From Nocardia sp. CNY236 (GTDB lineage: Bacteria; Actinomycetota; Actinomycetes; Mycobacteriales; Mycobacteriaceae), in NCBI RefSeq assembly GCF_000482385.1, contig NZ_AXVD01000002.1:248001-312000 (forward strand): a DNA stretch of 64,000 nucleotides, written 5' to 3'. This document shows, one piece after another, positions 41,187 to 50,456 of the stretch (its first letter is position 1; each line of letters begins with the position of its first letter). The notes beneath the pieces are model-generated. The model worked only from the letters and a program-made list of their open reading frames with translations, had not been told where the DNA came from and ran no database searches. A program made the position numbers and the translations under genes.

Positions 41187-43435
41187 GTTCTCCGCGTACC
41201 GATGCCGTCGCCCGATTCACCGCCGACTGGCAGCACAGTCTGGAAGGCGACCGGTTGCCGCCACGGATCCGGGACTACGCACCCGACGGCACCCGAGTGC
41301 GCGCGACGGTACTGGCCGAACTGGTGCGCATCGACCTGCAACGACGCTGGGAACACAAAGGCCTCGGCAAGCGCATCGCGGAATACCGTGAAGAATTCCC
41401 AGAAATCGAGCACAGTACCCAGCTCGTCGATCTGGTGTGTGCCGAGTTCGCCGAGCGTCGCAGGCATGCTCCCCTGTCGCTGGCGGACTTTCTGGCCGAG
41501 TACCCCGACCTCGCCAGTGAGGTCGGCCAACGTCTCGCCGACCACGCTCGGACCACGAGCGCCGCCGACCGGAACGACGCCATGGCCACGGTGGCGGACC
41601 TGCAACCCGGCCAGCGGATCGACGACTTCGACCTGCTCACCTATTTGGGCGCAAGTGTGTTGGGCCGCGTATTCCTCGCCCGACAACGATCCATGCAGCG
41701 GCTGGTCGCCGTGCGGTTCTCGGTCGGGCGTGCGGACGTTCCGCACACGATGGCTCAGCTCGACCACCCCAACATCGTGCGCATCTTCGATCAGCGCATA
41801 CCGAGCACCGGCTCGTTTACTGCCTCTGTAGAGCACACTCCACCGTCGGACACCCGCACGGCGACCACCGTCTCGCCGCGCCTGTTGTACATGCAGTACA
41901 TCCCCGGCGGCACCGCAGTGGACATACTGGAACACCGCCGCCGCGCCCCGGCGCCACATGGCGGCGCACTGCTGCTGCAGTCGGTCGATGCCGCGATGGA
42001 GGCGAAGGGAGAAATCCGACTCACCGACTCGACCATCCGAGCAGAACTCGCGCGACTCAGCTGGCCGGAGACCGTGGCGTGGGTGGGTCGACGGCTCGCC
42101 GACGCGCTGGACTACGCCGAGCGCCAAGGCGTACTCCATCACGACATCAAGCCCGCGAACGTCTTGTTCACTGCCGAAGGTGCCCCGAAACTTGCTGATT
42201 TCGCCCTCGGCGAATGGGCGCCGGACACGGCCGCTGCGCAGCACGCCGGGGCAGATTCGCTCGCCTATCGCTCCCCGGAACAGCTGACCCGATACCTCGA
42301 CCCCGACGCACCTGCGCCGGGCAATGGCAGCGACATCTACTCCCTCGGTGTGCTGCTGTGGGAACTACTCACGGGCGCGAGCCCATTCGACGACCCACCG
42401 CCGGACCGACACGGCCCCACCGCCGAAACCTGTGCCGAGATGCTGGCCATCAGGCGCACTGGCGTTACGCCAAGAGCAATGGCCCGTCTGCCGGAAGACA
42501 CGCCGGCCTCACTGCGCCGCGTACTGCTGGACTGTCTACGCCTGGACCCGAAGAACCGCTGGCGCAGCGGTGCCGAACTCGCCGCGCAACTCGAACTGTG
42601 TCTCGATACCCACGCCCGCGGCTTGGTCGACCCTCCGCCGAACAGCCTCGCCTACCGGGCCCGTGGATGGCTGCTCCTACTCGGCGCACTGTGCATCGGG
42701 GTACCCAACGCGCTGGCGAGTATCTACAACATCCAGCTCAACCAGAACTTGATCATCGATCGAATGTCGCCGATCGAGCAGGAGAAATTCGCCGCGGTCG
42801 GATTGGTCAACAATCTGATCGCGTTTCCGTCGGCCGCGCTACTGCTGGTGTTTCTCACGCGGCGCCCGCTCTCCATCGGGCTTCGTCTCGGACGCGGTCA
42901 CGAATACTCCGATCGAACGCTCGCGGCAGCGCGCCGTGACACGCTACTGATGGGCGACTGGGCAGTATGGGTGCCGTTCGGTTTTTGGGTGGTCGCAGGC
43001 ATCGCGTGGCCATTGGCGCTGGCATCCTCCGGCGTCGACCTGCCCTCACACATGTTCGTGCACTTCTTCGCGGCACAGTTGGTGTGCGCGGCCATCGCTC
43101 TGGCCTATCCGTTCTTTCCGATCATGGTCTACTCGATCCGCTCGGTCTATCTTCTCCTGCTGGTGCGTGGCGAGATCGGCCCCAGTGACGAACGTCAGTT
43201 ACGCGCCCTGGCCAAACGCAGCAACTTCTACCTCGGAGTCGCCGCGTCGGTCCCCCTACTGGGCGTCGCGAGCGCAACCTTCGTCGACACGGACGACCTG
43301 GAGGTCGTGATCGTGCCCGTGCGGCTGCTCAGTGTAGGCGGCATCCTGGCATTCGTGCTCACCTACAAGTTGTTCCGGGTCCTCGAAGCCGATGTATACG
43401 CCCTGACCAGGGCTATTCCGCAGCAGCCGAGCTGA
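41183..43435 (+). CDS. Membrane pseudokinase, paralogue of upstream kinase
   Basis: 750 residues, the same architecture as its neighbour: N-terminal helical domain (FTADWQHSLEGDRLPPRIRDY), kinase-like domain (about 140-510) and a C-terminal multi-helix membrane domain (about 540-745, LLLLGALCIGVPNALASIYN). Key positions are altered: glycine loop LGASVLGRV, VAVR at Arg178 replacing Lys, alpha-C Glu lost, HHD in place of HRD (Asp321 kept) and DFA (339-341) in place of DFG. It is therefore probably catalytically dead and likely partners the upstream kinase. GTG 41183 is coupled to it by a 4-nt overlap. Confidence 0.85.
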   Translation: MSSPRTDAVARFTADWQHSLEGDRLPPRIRDYAPDGTRVRATVLAELVRIDLQRRWEHKGLGKRIAEYREEFPEIEHSTQLVDLVCAEFAERRRHAPLSLADFLAEYPDLASEVGQRLADHARTTSAADRNDAMATVADLQPGQRIDDFDLLTYLGASVLGRVFLARQRSMQRLVAVRFSVGRADVPHTMAQLDHPNIVRIFDQRIPSTGSFTASVEHTPPSDTRTATTVSPRLLYMQYIPGGTAVDILEHRRRAPAPHGGALLLQSVDAAMEAKGEIRLTDSTIRAELARLSWPETVAWVGRRLADALDYAERQGVLHHDIKPANVLFTAEGAPKLADFALGEWAPDTAAAQHAGADSLAYRSPEQLTRYLDPDAPAPGNGSDIYSLGVLLWELLTGASPFDDPPPDRHGPTAETCAEMLAIRRTGVTPRAMARLPEDTPASLRRVLLDCLRLDPKNRWRSGAELAAQLELCLDTHARGLVDPPPNSLAYRARGWLLLLGALCIGVPNALASIYNIQLNQNLIIDRMSPIEQEKFAAVGLVNNLIAFPSAALLLVFLTRRPLSIGLRLGRGHEYSDRTLAAARRDTLLMGDWAVWVPFGFWVVAGIAWPLALASSGVDLPSHMFVHFFAAQLVCAAIALAYPFFPIMVYSIRSVYLLLLVRGEIGPSDERQLRALAKRSNFYLGVAASVPLLGVASATFVDTDDLEVVIVPVRLLSVGGILAFVLTYKLFRVLEADVYALTRAIPQQPS

Positions 43436-43472
43436 CCCGGACATCGGGTCGCGTCACCGAAACAGCGACCGA

Positions 43473-44090
43473 CTACGACCGGCCGCCGTAGACCTTTGGA
43501 TCCAGAGTGCCGATATACGGCAGGTCACGGTAGCGCTCGGCATAGTCCAGACCATAACCGACCACGAATTCGTTCGGGATGTCGAAACCAACGTGCGCTA
43601 CATCCACCTGGGTGCGCAGCGCGTCGGGCTTGCGCAGGAGGGTGACGACCTCGAGCGATGCCGGATTGCGCGAGGACAGGTTTCTTTGCAACCAGGACAG
43701 AGTGAGACCGGAGTCGATGATGTCCTCGACGATCAGGACATTGCGGCCCGCAATGTCCTTGTCCAGGTCCTTCATGATCCGCACGACGCCGGACGACGAA
43801 GTGGACGATCCGTAGGACGAGACGGCCATGAACTCCATCTGGGTCGGAATCGGCAGTGCCTTCGCCAGGTCGGTCATGAAGAAGATGGCGCCTTTCAGCA
43901 CACCTACCAACAACAGATCTCCCTCGGGAGCACCAGCGGGATAACGCTTGGCAATGAGCTCGGCCAGCTCCTGGGTTCTAGCGGTGATCTGGTCCGCGGT
44001 GATCAGCACCGACGCGATGTCGTCCCCGTACACGTCAGCTGGATTTCCTTCCGTGATGGTAGCCAGTCGGGCCGGTGTAGCCTGCCTCAT
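43473..44090 (-). CDS. hpt: Hypoxanthine-guanine phosphoribosyltransferase
   Basis: Purine salvage enzyme, 205 residues, making IMP/GMP from hypoxanthine/guanine and PRPP. The PRPP-binding motif is [26 protein letters not shown] and the flexible-loop region around [12 protein letters not shown] are conserved. ATG 44090 overlaps the tilS stop (ATGA). It is the end of the dacB-DUF2342-tilS-hpt minus-strand series, and matches Rv3624c in M. tuberculosis. Confidence 0.96.
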   Translation of the reverse strand: MRQATPARLATITEGNPADVYGDDIASVLITADQITARTQELAELIAKRYPAGAPEGDLLLVGVLKGAIFFMTDLAKALPIPTQMEFMAVSSYGSSTSSSGVVRIMKDLDKDIAGRNVLIVEDIIDSGLTLSWLQRNLSSRNPASLEVVTLLRKPDALRTQVDVAHVGFDIPNEFVVGYGLDYAERYRDLPYIGTLDPKVYGGRS

Positions 44091-45178
44091 CGCCTCCGAT
44101 GGCCATTCTCCTCCAGCCGCAGTGTCAGCCTGCCACGTTCTCGCCCGGCGACCAACCTGGCATCTGGTCTTCCGCCGCCGACCGCGACCGCGCCCTGACC
44201 GTGCCAGGCGGACACCAAGTCGTCGATGGCCTGTAAATGCTTGGTGGTCACCGCTTTCGCGCCATTCGCCAGCAGCCACGATCGGATGGCCCGCTTACGC
44301 AAGGGGCCGGGGGCAGTGGCGAGCGTCTCGACCACCAGCTCGTTCCCCTCTGTCGCAGTCTGCTGTAGATCGGCGGCGAGCATGTCCAGCACCTGCCCGT
44401 CTGCACGCAACTGCTCGGCGGTACGGGCCAGTGCAGCAGCCACCCCACCACCGAGAATCTGCTCCAACAATGGCAGCGCCTCCAGACGGAGTCGAACCCG
44501 GGTGAATCCGGGTGCCACGTTGTGCGGGTCGTCGTGCGGTGTCACACCCACGTCTGCACACACCTGGCGGGTCGTGTCCCGGTGCACACGAAGCAGCGGA
44601 CGACCCCACGGCGCGGAGAACGGGGCCATCCCCTGAATCGAACGGCCTCCCGATCCGCGTGCCAGTCCGAGCAATACCGTTTCGGCCTGGTCGTCGAGCG
44701 TATGTCCGAGCAGAACGGGCAGCCCGTTGCGCGCTGCATCCAACGCGGCGTAGCGTGCCCGACGGGCGGCCGCCTCCATTCCGCCCTCCGCACCGACCGT
44801 CACCGGTAGGACCCGCACCGAGCGACAGCCCAGGAATCGCGCTTGCGCGGCAGCCTCGGCAGCGACCGCATCCGACCCTGGCTGCAAGCGATGATCGACG
44901 ATCAGCGCATCGACCGCCTGTGCCTCGACCACCGCCGCGGCAGTGAGAGCCAGTGAGTCGGCGCCACCGGACAATCCGACCGCAACTGCCTGCTCCTGTG
45001 CCCCGGTCGGCGCGAACCCGGCCAACCAGTCGCGCACACTTCGACGAACTGCGAGCACCGCCGGCGTTTCGGGCAGGCGGCGAACACCTGCGACCTCGGA
45101 GGTCGACCGCAGCCCGGCATCGGGATCCCCAGGCGCCGGCTCGAGGCGTCCAGGGGTCGTTCGCCGCGCACGCCTCAT
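44087..45178 (-). CDS. tilS: tRNA(Ile)-lysidine synthetase
   Basis: Modifies C34 of tRNA-Ile(CAU) to lysidine, so that it reads AUA and is charged with Ile. It has 363 residues. PP-loop ATPase motif [11 protein letters not shown], with VDHRLQPGS and [20 protein letters not shown] as downstream signatures. A 45-residue N-terminal extension precedes the core. Four-nt overlap with hpt, the conserved order of actinobacteria. Confidence 0.95.
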   Translation of the reverse strand: MRRARRTTPGRLEPAPGDPDAGLRSTSEVAGVRRLPETPAVLAVRRSVRDWLAGFAPTGAQEQAVAVGLSGGADSLALTAAAVVEAQAVDALIVDHRLQPGSDAVAAEAAAQARFLGCRSVRVLPVTVGAEGGMEAAARRARYAALDAARNGLPVLLGHTLDDQAETVLLGLARGSGGRSIQGMAPFSAPWGRPLLRVHRDTTRQVCADVGVTPHDDPHNVAPGFTRVRLRLEALPLLEQILGGGVAAALARTAEQLRADGQVLDMLAADLQQTATEGNELVVETLATAPGPLRKRAIRSWLLANGAKAVTTKHLQAIDDLVSAWHGQGAVAVGGGRPDARLVAGRERGRLTLRLEENGHRRR

Positions 45179-45251
45179 GCGGCGAAGCCTACCCACTGGC
45201 CGCACGAGACGGTCCACCGCAGCGCATCGGGTTGTCAGCGGCCCGCGTCGG

Positions 45252-46358
45252 TCAGCCGAGCACGCGCCCGATCCAGCGCGTAGGGGATTCGATCTCCTCG
45301 GGCCGAGGCAGCGTGTCGGGCTCCGACCACACCGTGTTGAACCGCGCCACGCCAACACTGGCGACTACTTCGTCCACGAACTTCTTGCCCCGCACGTACT
45401 GTGCAACCTTCGCGTCGACACCCAGCAGCGCACGCATCACCCGTTGGACCGGGTTGCCGGGGCGCCGACGGCGCCGATCGAAAGCCCCGCGAATCTGCTC
45501 CACCGTCGGGACGACCGCAGGACCGACCGCATCCATGACGTGATCGGCATGTCCCTCCAGCAGAGTGCCGAGCACGAACAGCCTATCCAGCGCCTCACGT
45601 TGCGGCGCCGCCTGGGTAGCGCGCAGCAGACCGACCATCCCGCGCGTGGTCGGGTCGTCGGATGCGGCCCCGCGGCGGGCACGCACCGCGTCGACCAGTC
45701 GAGAGACGATATCGATCAACGGCTCGTCTCCGGCCTCGCCGAGTACCTCCACATTGGTGCGCATGTATTCCGCCAGCCAGGGCGCCGAAGAGAACTGCAC
45801 CCGATGGGTCACTTCATGCAGACAAACCCAGAGGCGAAAGTCACTCGGCGACACACCGAGCGCACGTTCCACGGCAACGACGTTCGGCGCCACCAGTAAC
45901 AACGTTCCATCCGCCCCGGTGAACGGATCGTACTGGCCGAGGATCGCGGTGGACAGAAATGCGAGCATCGCGCCGGCCTGGAGGCCTGCGGGCTTGCCTG
46001 CGAGCAGCCGCCATTCGGCAGATGGGCTGTCGCCATCGGTGAGTTGTGCCATGGAATCCGCAGTGGCCTCGATCCAGCCCGGGCGATCGACAATCTTGGC
46101 CATGGGAACCTGCCGGCCGTCCAGCAACCCACTCACCTCACGCACCGGCCCCTCGGCGCGCTCCGAGGCAGCGCCCAGCTCGGCGACAACCTGCTCGGCG
46201 GTATAGCGCGAGATCTGCGGCCCCGCGGGCACCAGAGCCGCTCCCGTGCGCGCAGCCAACCGCCAATCGACCACGCCGGAAAAACTCGAGCGGCGCCGAT
46301 GCCTCTCACCCACCGACGTCGAACCGAACTCCGCGGTATCGGAACCTTCCTGGGCCAT
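45252..46358 (-). CDS. DUF2342 zinc-dependent metalloprotease-like protein
   Basis: 368 residues, matching the conserved protein between dacB and tilS (Rv3626c). It contains the HExxH motif H-E-V-T-H in WVCLHEVTHRVQF and a second conserved EGHADHVMDAVG, giving a probable metal site. The family has also been annotated as F420-biosynthesis-associated; no proof is visible here. ATG 46358 is used; an in-frame GTG at 46385 would overlap the dacB stop by 14 nt. Confidence 0.88.
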   Translation of the reverse strand: MAQEGSDTAEFGSTSVGERHRRRSSFSGVVDWRLAARTGAALVPAGPQISRYTAEQVVAELGAASERAEGPVREVSGLLDGRQVPMAKIVDRPGWIEATADSMAQLTDGDSPSAEWRLLAGKPAGLQAGAMLAFLSTAILGQYDPFTGADGTLLLVAPNVVAVERALGVSPSDFRLWVCLHEVTHRVQFSSAPWLAEYMRTNVEVLGEAGDEPLIDIVSRLVDAVRARRGAASDDPTTRGMVGLLRATQAAPQREALDRLFVLGTLLEGHADHVMDAVGPAVVPTVEQIRGAFDRRRRRPGNPVQRVMRALLGVDAKVAQYVRGKKFVDEVVASVGVARFNTVWSEPDTLPRPEEIESPTRWIGRVLG

Positions 46359-46371
46359 ACTCAACCACCCA

Positions 46372-47856
46372 TCACGAGCATCCACAGTTTCGCAGCGTGC
46401 CTGCGATCGCGTCCAATGCGGGCCTGCTCACCTCCGGGGGTCGATCATTCGACATCAATGCGAAGGTCAACACCCGCCCGTCGGCGTCCAGCACATACCC
46501 GACCAACGCGCTCGACACCGACAATGTTCCGGTCTTGGCCCGCACCCAGCCCGCCCCTTCCCGATCGCTGCCGACGAAACGGTCGGTCAGTGAGCCAGTG
46601 GCACCCGCGACCGGCAGGGTGTCGAGCATGGGCGCCAAGGTGGCCGCAGTCCGATCGTGCTCCGGCTTGGCGTTGGTGCCCGCCGGTTGCACCGCGGTCA
46701 CTCCGTTGGGTTTGGCCGCGGTCGCCACGACCTGGTCGAGCAATCGTGCGGGAATACGATCATCGACCGACAGTCCGCTACTGTCGTGCATATCCACGCC
46801 GGACATATCGAAACCAGCCGCGCTCAGCGCCGCGTGGATCGCAGCCACTCCGCCCCGGAAGGACGCCTCGCCGCCGTTCGCCACCGCGACTTCGCGCCCG
46901 ATCGCTTCAGCGAGGACGTTGTCGGAGTAGACCATCATGTCGTGCAGCCGCTCACGCAGGGGCGCCGACCGCACACTGGCGATCTCGACCGCACCGTCGG
47001 GCGCCACACCCGGCCGCACTCGAGCCGGATCCAGCCCGAGTTCGGCGGCCAAACGCTTGCCTGCATCCAGCGCCGGGGTGGTCGTGCGAGACGAATACCG
47101 GACCAATGGCCGCGACCGACCGCCGTCGATCATCACCGGCTCGATCGGCGCAATCGAGCCGTCGCCGATGTCGATCGGATCCCAGCCCGAGGCCATGGTC
47201 GGACCCGCGTAGGCGGACGTATCGACCACGATCGTGTCCACTGGACGGGCTGTCGACCTGATCTGCGCCACCAGATCCGACAACCGTGGGCCATTCGAGT
47301 AGTAGCCCTTGCCATCCGGCTCAGCGGTGATCGTCGGGTCGCCACCACCGACCAGTACCAACTCGTTCGCAGCTGCACCGGTGACCACGGCGGTGGTCAC
47401 CCTATGGTCGACGGGCAGCGTGAGCAGGGCAGCCGCGGCAGTCAGCACCTTGGCCGTGGACGAGGGAACCAACGGTGTGTCCGCAGCTGCACTCCACAGC
47501 ACCGAGGCACTGTTGGGGTCACTGACCTGGCCCGCGAAGGCGCCGAGATCCGGGTTTCCGATGACCGGAGCCAGTGCCGCGGCAATCCCGGCAGGACTCG
47601 GTGCGGGCGCGTTCGAACGGGCCGGGAGCACCCGAGGCGCCGACTCGACCAGTGCGGGTGCGGCAGCGACGATCAGCTTGCCGTGTCGGAATTCGTCGGT
47701 CCACGGCCGCACCAGAGCCACCGCCGCGACAGCGCCTGCGAGGACCACCACCAGCGCGATCGATACCGCCATCAGTCTGCGGTGGCGCCGCCGAGTGGCC
47801 AGCACACCGATCTTCTCGTCTCCACCGAACACGTTGCCGCCGCGCTCCTGACCCAT
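46372..47856 (-). CDS. dacB: D-alanyl-D-alanine carboxypeptidase/endopeptidase (PBP4 family)
   Basis: 494-residue penicillin-binding protein of the S13 family that trims peptidoglycan stems. An N-terminal membrane anchor/signal ([21 protein letters not shown]) precedes the domain. Active-site motifs: S-T-A-K ([11 protein letters not shown]), S-D-N ([11 protein letters not shown]) and K-T-G (VRAKTGTL). A long insertion between the first two motifs is typical of class C PBPs. ATG 47856 gives [11 protein letters not shown]; the promoter would lie between it and divergent ppa. Confidence 0.92.
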   Translation of the reverse strand: MGQERGGNVFGGDEKIGVLATRRRHRRLMAVSIALVVVLAGAVAAVALVRPWTDEFRHGKLIVAAAPALVESAPRVLPARSNAPAPSPAGIAAALAPVIGNPDLGAFAGQVSDPNSASVLWSAAADTPLVPSSTAKVLTAAAALLTLPVDHRVTTAVVTGAAANELVLVGGGDPTITAEPDGKGYYSNGPRLSDLVAQIRSTARPVDTIVVDTSAYAGPTMASGWDPIDIGDGSIAPIEPVMIDGGRSRPLVRYSSRTTTPALDAGKRLAAELGLDPARVRPGVAPDGAVEIASVRSAPLRERLHDMMVYSDNVLAEAIGREVAVANGGEASFRGGVAAIHAALSAAGFDMSGVDMHDSSGLSVDDRIPARLLDQVVATAAKPNGVTAVQPAGTNAKPEHDRTAATLAPMLDTLPVAGATGSLTDRFVGSDREGAGWVRAKTGTLSVSSALVGYVLDADGRVLTFALMSNDRPPEVSRPALDAIAGTLRNCGCS

Positions 47857-48048
47857 TCCGGCAGCAGCCACCTGCCGCACCCATACCCTCGCCGACAACA
47901 CTATCCTCGTTGCGCAACTGTTCCCACGAACAACTTGGCGAGTCGGCGCCTGCGCGGTGGCCGAGTCGACAGTTACCGAGACAGTCGACAGTTGCCGAGA
48001 CAGCAGCCGAGTCCGCGGGCTCGGCACCGACGCACCGAAGGAGACGAC

Positions 48049-48540
48049 GTGGAGTTCGACGTCACCATCGAGATCCCCAAGGGCTCTCGGAACAAGTACG
48101 AGGTCGATCACGAGACCGGTCGGGTACGCCTCGACCGGTTCCTGTACACATCCATGGTCTATCCCGCCGACTACGGTTACATCGACAACACCCTCGGTGA
48201 GGACGGCGACCCGCTCGATGCGCTGGTCCTGTTGGCCGACTCCGTATTTCCCGGCGTGATCGTCGAGGCCCGCCCGGTCGCGATGTACAAAATGACCGAC
48301 GAAGCGGGCGGTGACGACAAGATCCTGTGTGTACCCGCCGGCGATCCGCGATGGGACCACATCCAAGATCTGAAGGACGTACCCGAGTTCGAGCTGGCCG
48401 CGATCAAGCACTTCTTCGAACGGTACAAGGACCTCGAGCCCGGCAAGTTCGTCAAGGGCTCGGAATGGGTCGGTCGTAGCGAGGCCGAAGCCGAAATCGC
48501 AGCCTCCATCCAACGGCTGAATGACCAGGGCGAGCACTGA
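48049..48540 (+). CDS. ppa: Inorganic pyrophosphatase
   Basis: Soluble family I pyrophosphatase, 163 residues. Core residues: [38 protein letters not shown] and the Mg-binding acidic cluster in [16 protein letters not shown] 48049 has a perfect AAGGAG 7 nt upstream. It drives pyrophosphate-releasing biosyntheses forward. A hairpin terminator lies 13 nt downstream. Confidence 0.97.
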   Translation: MEFDVTIEIPKGSRNKYEVDHETGRVRLDRFLYTSMVYPADYGYIDNTLGEDGDPLDALVLLADSVFPGVIVEARPVAMYKMTDEAGGDDKILCVPAGDPRWDHIQDLKDVPEFELAAIKHFFERYKDLEPGKFVKGSEWVGRSEAEAEIAASIQRLNDQGEH

Positions 48541-48552
48541 AGCCGCGCCCCT

Positions 48553-48581
48553 CGGGGAGTCCAGACCCTCTGGACTCCCCG
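48553..48581. terminator. Bidirectional hairpin between ppa and enoyl-CoA hydratase gene
   Basis: CGGGGAGTCCAGA (48553-48565) pairs with TCTGGACTCCCCG (48569-48581) across a CCC loop; ATTTCG follows on the plus strand. It lies between convergent genes and can terminate ppa and perhaps the minus-strand gene. Confidence 0.8.
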
Positions 48582-48640
48582 ATTTCGCCGTGCGTCAGTG
48601 TGCGGCGTCCTTCGGAGTCCCACTCACCGCGGATTCCCAC

Positions 48641-49462
48641 TCACCGGCCGCGGAATTCGGGAGCGCGCTTTTCGAAGACGGCCTGTACCGCCTCGGTGAG
48701 GTCCTCCGAAGGAAGGAAGGCGGCATTCCACGCTGCGACATAGCGCAGACCTGCGGCAACCTCGTCTCTGCGACGCTGGTCGACGACGTCCTTGACACCT
48801 TGCACCACCAGCGGAGGATTGGCGGCGATTTCGCGCGCGGTGGCATGTGCGGCGTCCAGCGCCGCTTCTTGATCCGGAAAGACATCGTTGACCAGGCCGA
48901 TCTTTTCCGCGCGCGCGGCATCGATGTCCTTGCCGGTGTAGGCGAGTTCACGCAGGTGTCCTTCGCCGATGATGCCGGGCAACCGCTGCAACGACCCGAC
49001 ATCGGCGACGATCGCAATCTTCGCCTCTCGCAAACTGAACGTGGCGTCCGCGCTGGCGTAGCGGATGTCGGCGGCGGCGATCAGATCCAGCCCACCGCCG
49101 ATACACCAGCCGGACACCGCGGCGATCACCGGCTTGCGGCAGTCGGCCACGGCGGTGATCGCGGCTTGCAACCTACGCACCTCACCGAGGAAGTCGGTGC
49201 GCGGGGCAGCCAGCGCACGGTCGGCCAGCAGCGGCCCGAATGTCCCGGCCATGCTGGACAGATCGAGGCCGTAGGAAAAGTGTTTACCCGAGCCGGTCAG
49301 GACGATCGCATGGACTTCGGGATCGGCATCGAGCCCGCCGAAGATCTCCGGCAGCTCTCGCCAGAAGTCCGGACCCATCGTGTTGCCCTTGCCGGGTCCG
49401 GTCAACGTCACCTGGGCGACGTTGTCCTTCGTTTCGACGGTGAAAGCCAGCCAGTCTGTCAT
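48641..49462 (-). CDS. Enoyl-CoA hydratase/isomerase family protein (EchA21-like)
   Basis: 273-residue crotonase-fold protein, strongly like mycobacterial EchA21. The oxyanion-hole segments are FSYGLDLSSMAG and GWCIGGGLDLIAAADIRYAS. The C-terminal half is close to dienoyl-CoA isomerase-like members (AIVADVGSLQRLPGIIGEGHLRELAYTGKDIDA). The reaction cannot be assigned from sequence alone. ATG 49462 (MTDWLAFTVE) matches EchA21; ATG 49468 is in frame. Confidence 0.88.
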   Translation of the reverse strand: MTDWLAFTVETKDNVAQVTLTGPGKGNTMGPDFWRELPEIFGGLDADPEVHAIVLTGSGKHFSYGLDLSSMAGTFGPLLADRALAAPRTDFLGEVRRLQAAITAVADCRKPVIAAVSGWCIGGGLDLIAAADIRYASADATFSLREAKIAIVADVGSLQRLPGIIGEGHLRELAYTGKDIDAARAEKIGLVNDVFPDQEAALDAAHATAREIAANPPLVVQGVKDVVDQRRRDEVAAGLRYVAAWNAAFLPSEDLTEAVQAVFEKRAPEFRGR

Positions 49463-49802
49463 CCTCACAGTATGTCGGATCCACCGTGCAGGTTACCCGG
49501 GGACCTGCAGTGATCGAGATCTCCTGCAGTGCCTCGCGGCCGCCGTGATCGGAAGCCTTCGCAGGTACGAACGGTGAATCCGGGCAGTCGAATCGACCTT
49601 TGCGGGTCTGCACATTTCGAGAAAGAGGCCCTTGCGGGTAACCATGTCCCGCCCGCGCCGGTTTCGTCACCGAGCGCCTACCCATGGCGGGCCACTATCC
49701 GTACCGGGTTCCCGGTATCGCTGGCCCTGGCCACGCTGATCCTGATCAACAAGTTGCACGCCCGCACCGCAACGGCACGGAATACGAGCGTAAATTCGTC
49801 GT
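49463..49802. other. Divergent intergenic region enoyl-CoA hydratase / flavin reductase
   Basis: About 340 bases. TGCAGGT (49487-49493) and ACCTGCA (49503-49509) form a 7-bp inverted repeat 25-47 nt upstream of the minus-strand gene, a possible operator. No gene could be supported. Confidence 0.45.
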
Positions 49803-50354
49803 GTGACCGAAGTACCACGGCCCGAGACGGATTTTCGGATACCCGATGATCTGAGCGGTATCACTGCCGAACAATATCGCGCGTCCATGCGCCACTACCC
49901 CGCAGGCGTGACTGTCGTCACTCTCAATTGCGCACGCGGTCCAGTCGGCTTCACCGCGACGTCCTTTGCGTCGCTATCGCTGGACCCGCCGTTGGTTTCG
50001 TTCAACATCGCGCACACCTCCTCGAGCCTGTCCGGGCTGCTGGAAGCAGACTCCGTGGTCATCCACTTTCTCGGCGAGCATCAGCAGCACTTGGCCCGGC
50101 GGTTTTCGCGGATCGCCGAGGAGCGCTTCACCGATCACTCGCTGTGGACCACGTTGGATACCGGCGAACCGGTCCTCCACGGCACGCCGATCTGGATGCG
50201 CGCCACGGTGCACCGACTCATTCCCATCGGCGACCACACCCTCATCGTCGGACTGGTCACCCGTGTGCACGACAACACCGACGAAAAGCCCGCCGCGGCC
50301 CCATTGCTCTACTACGACGGGCGCTACCACCGCCCCAGCTCGTTGGCCGACTGA
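49803..50354 (+). CDS. Flavin reductase-like FMN-binding domain protein
   Basis: 183-residue split-barrel flavoprotein of the HpaC/FMN-reductase type. Conserved segments: [35 protein letters not shown] (flavin phosphate region) and a late acidic/His motif in [22 protein letters not shown]. It would supply reduced flavin to a monooxygenase, not visible here. GTG 49803. It lies 102 nt upstream of the synthetase and may share its transcript. Confidence 0.85.
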   Translation: MTEVPRPETDFRIPDDLSGITAEQYRASMRHYPAGVTVVTLNCARGPVGFTATSFASLSLDPPLVSFNIAHTSSSLSGLLEADSVVIHFLGEHQQHLARRFSRIAEERFTDHSLWTTLDTGEPVLHGTPIWMRATVHRLIPIGDHTLIVGLVTRVHDNTDEKPAAAPLLYYDGRYHRPSSLAD

Positions 50355-50456
50355 TCGGATGCGCGACTGCGGCGCCCGGGACCGATCCGGCGCCCACGCG
50401 CGAAACGGTGTTGGCAACCAACCCGTTGCGCGACGACAGGAATGTGAGGCAAGTCG

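Noticed and set aside
46657..48540. Long plus-strand open frame of about 627 codons
   Set aside because: It is antisense to dacB in a high-GC region, Arg/His-rich and without family likeness; only its last 164 codons are real (ppa).
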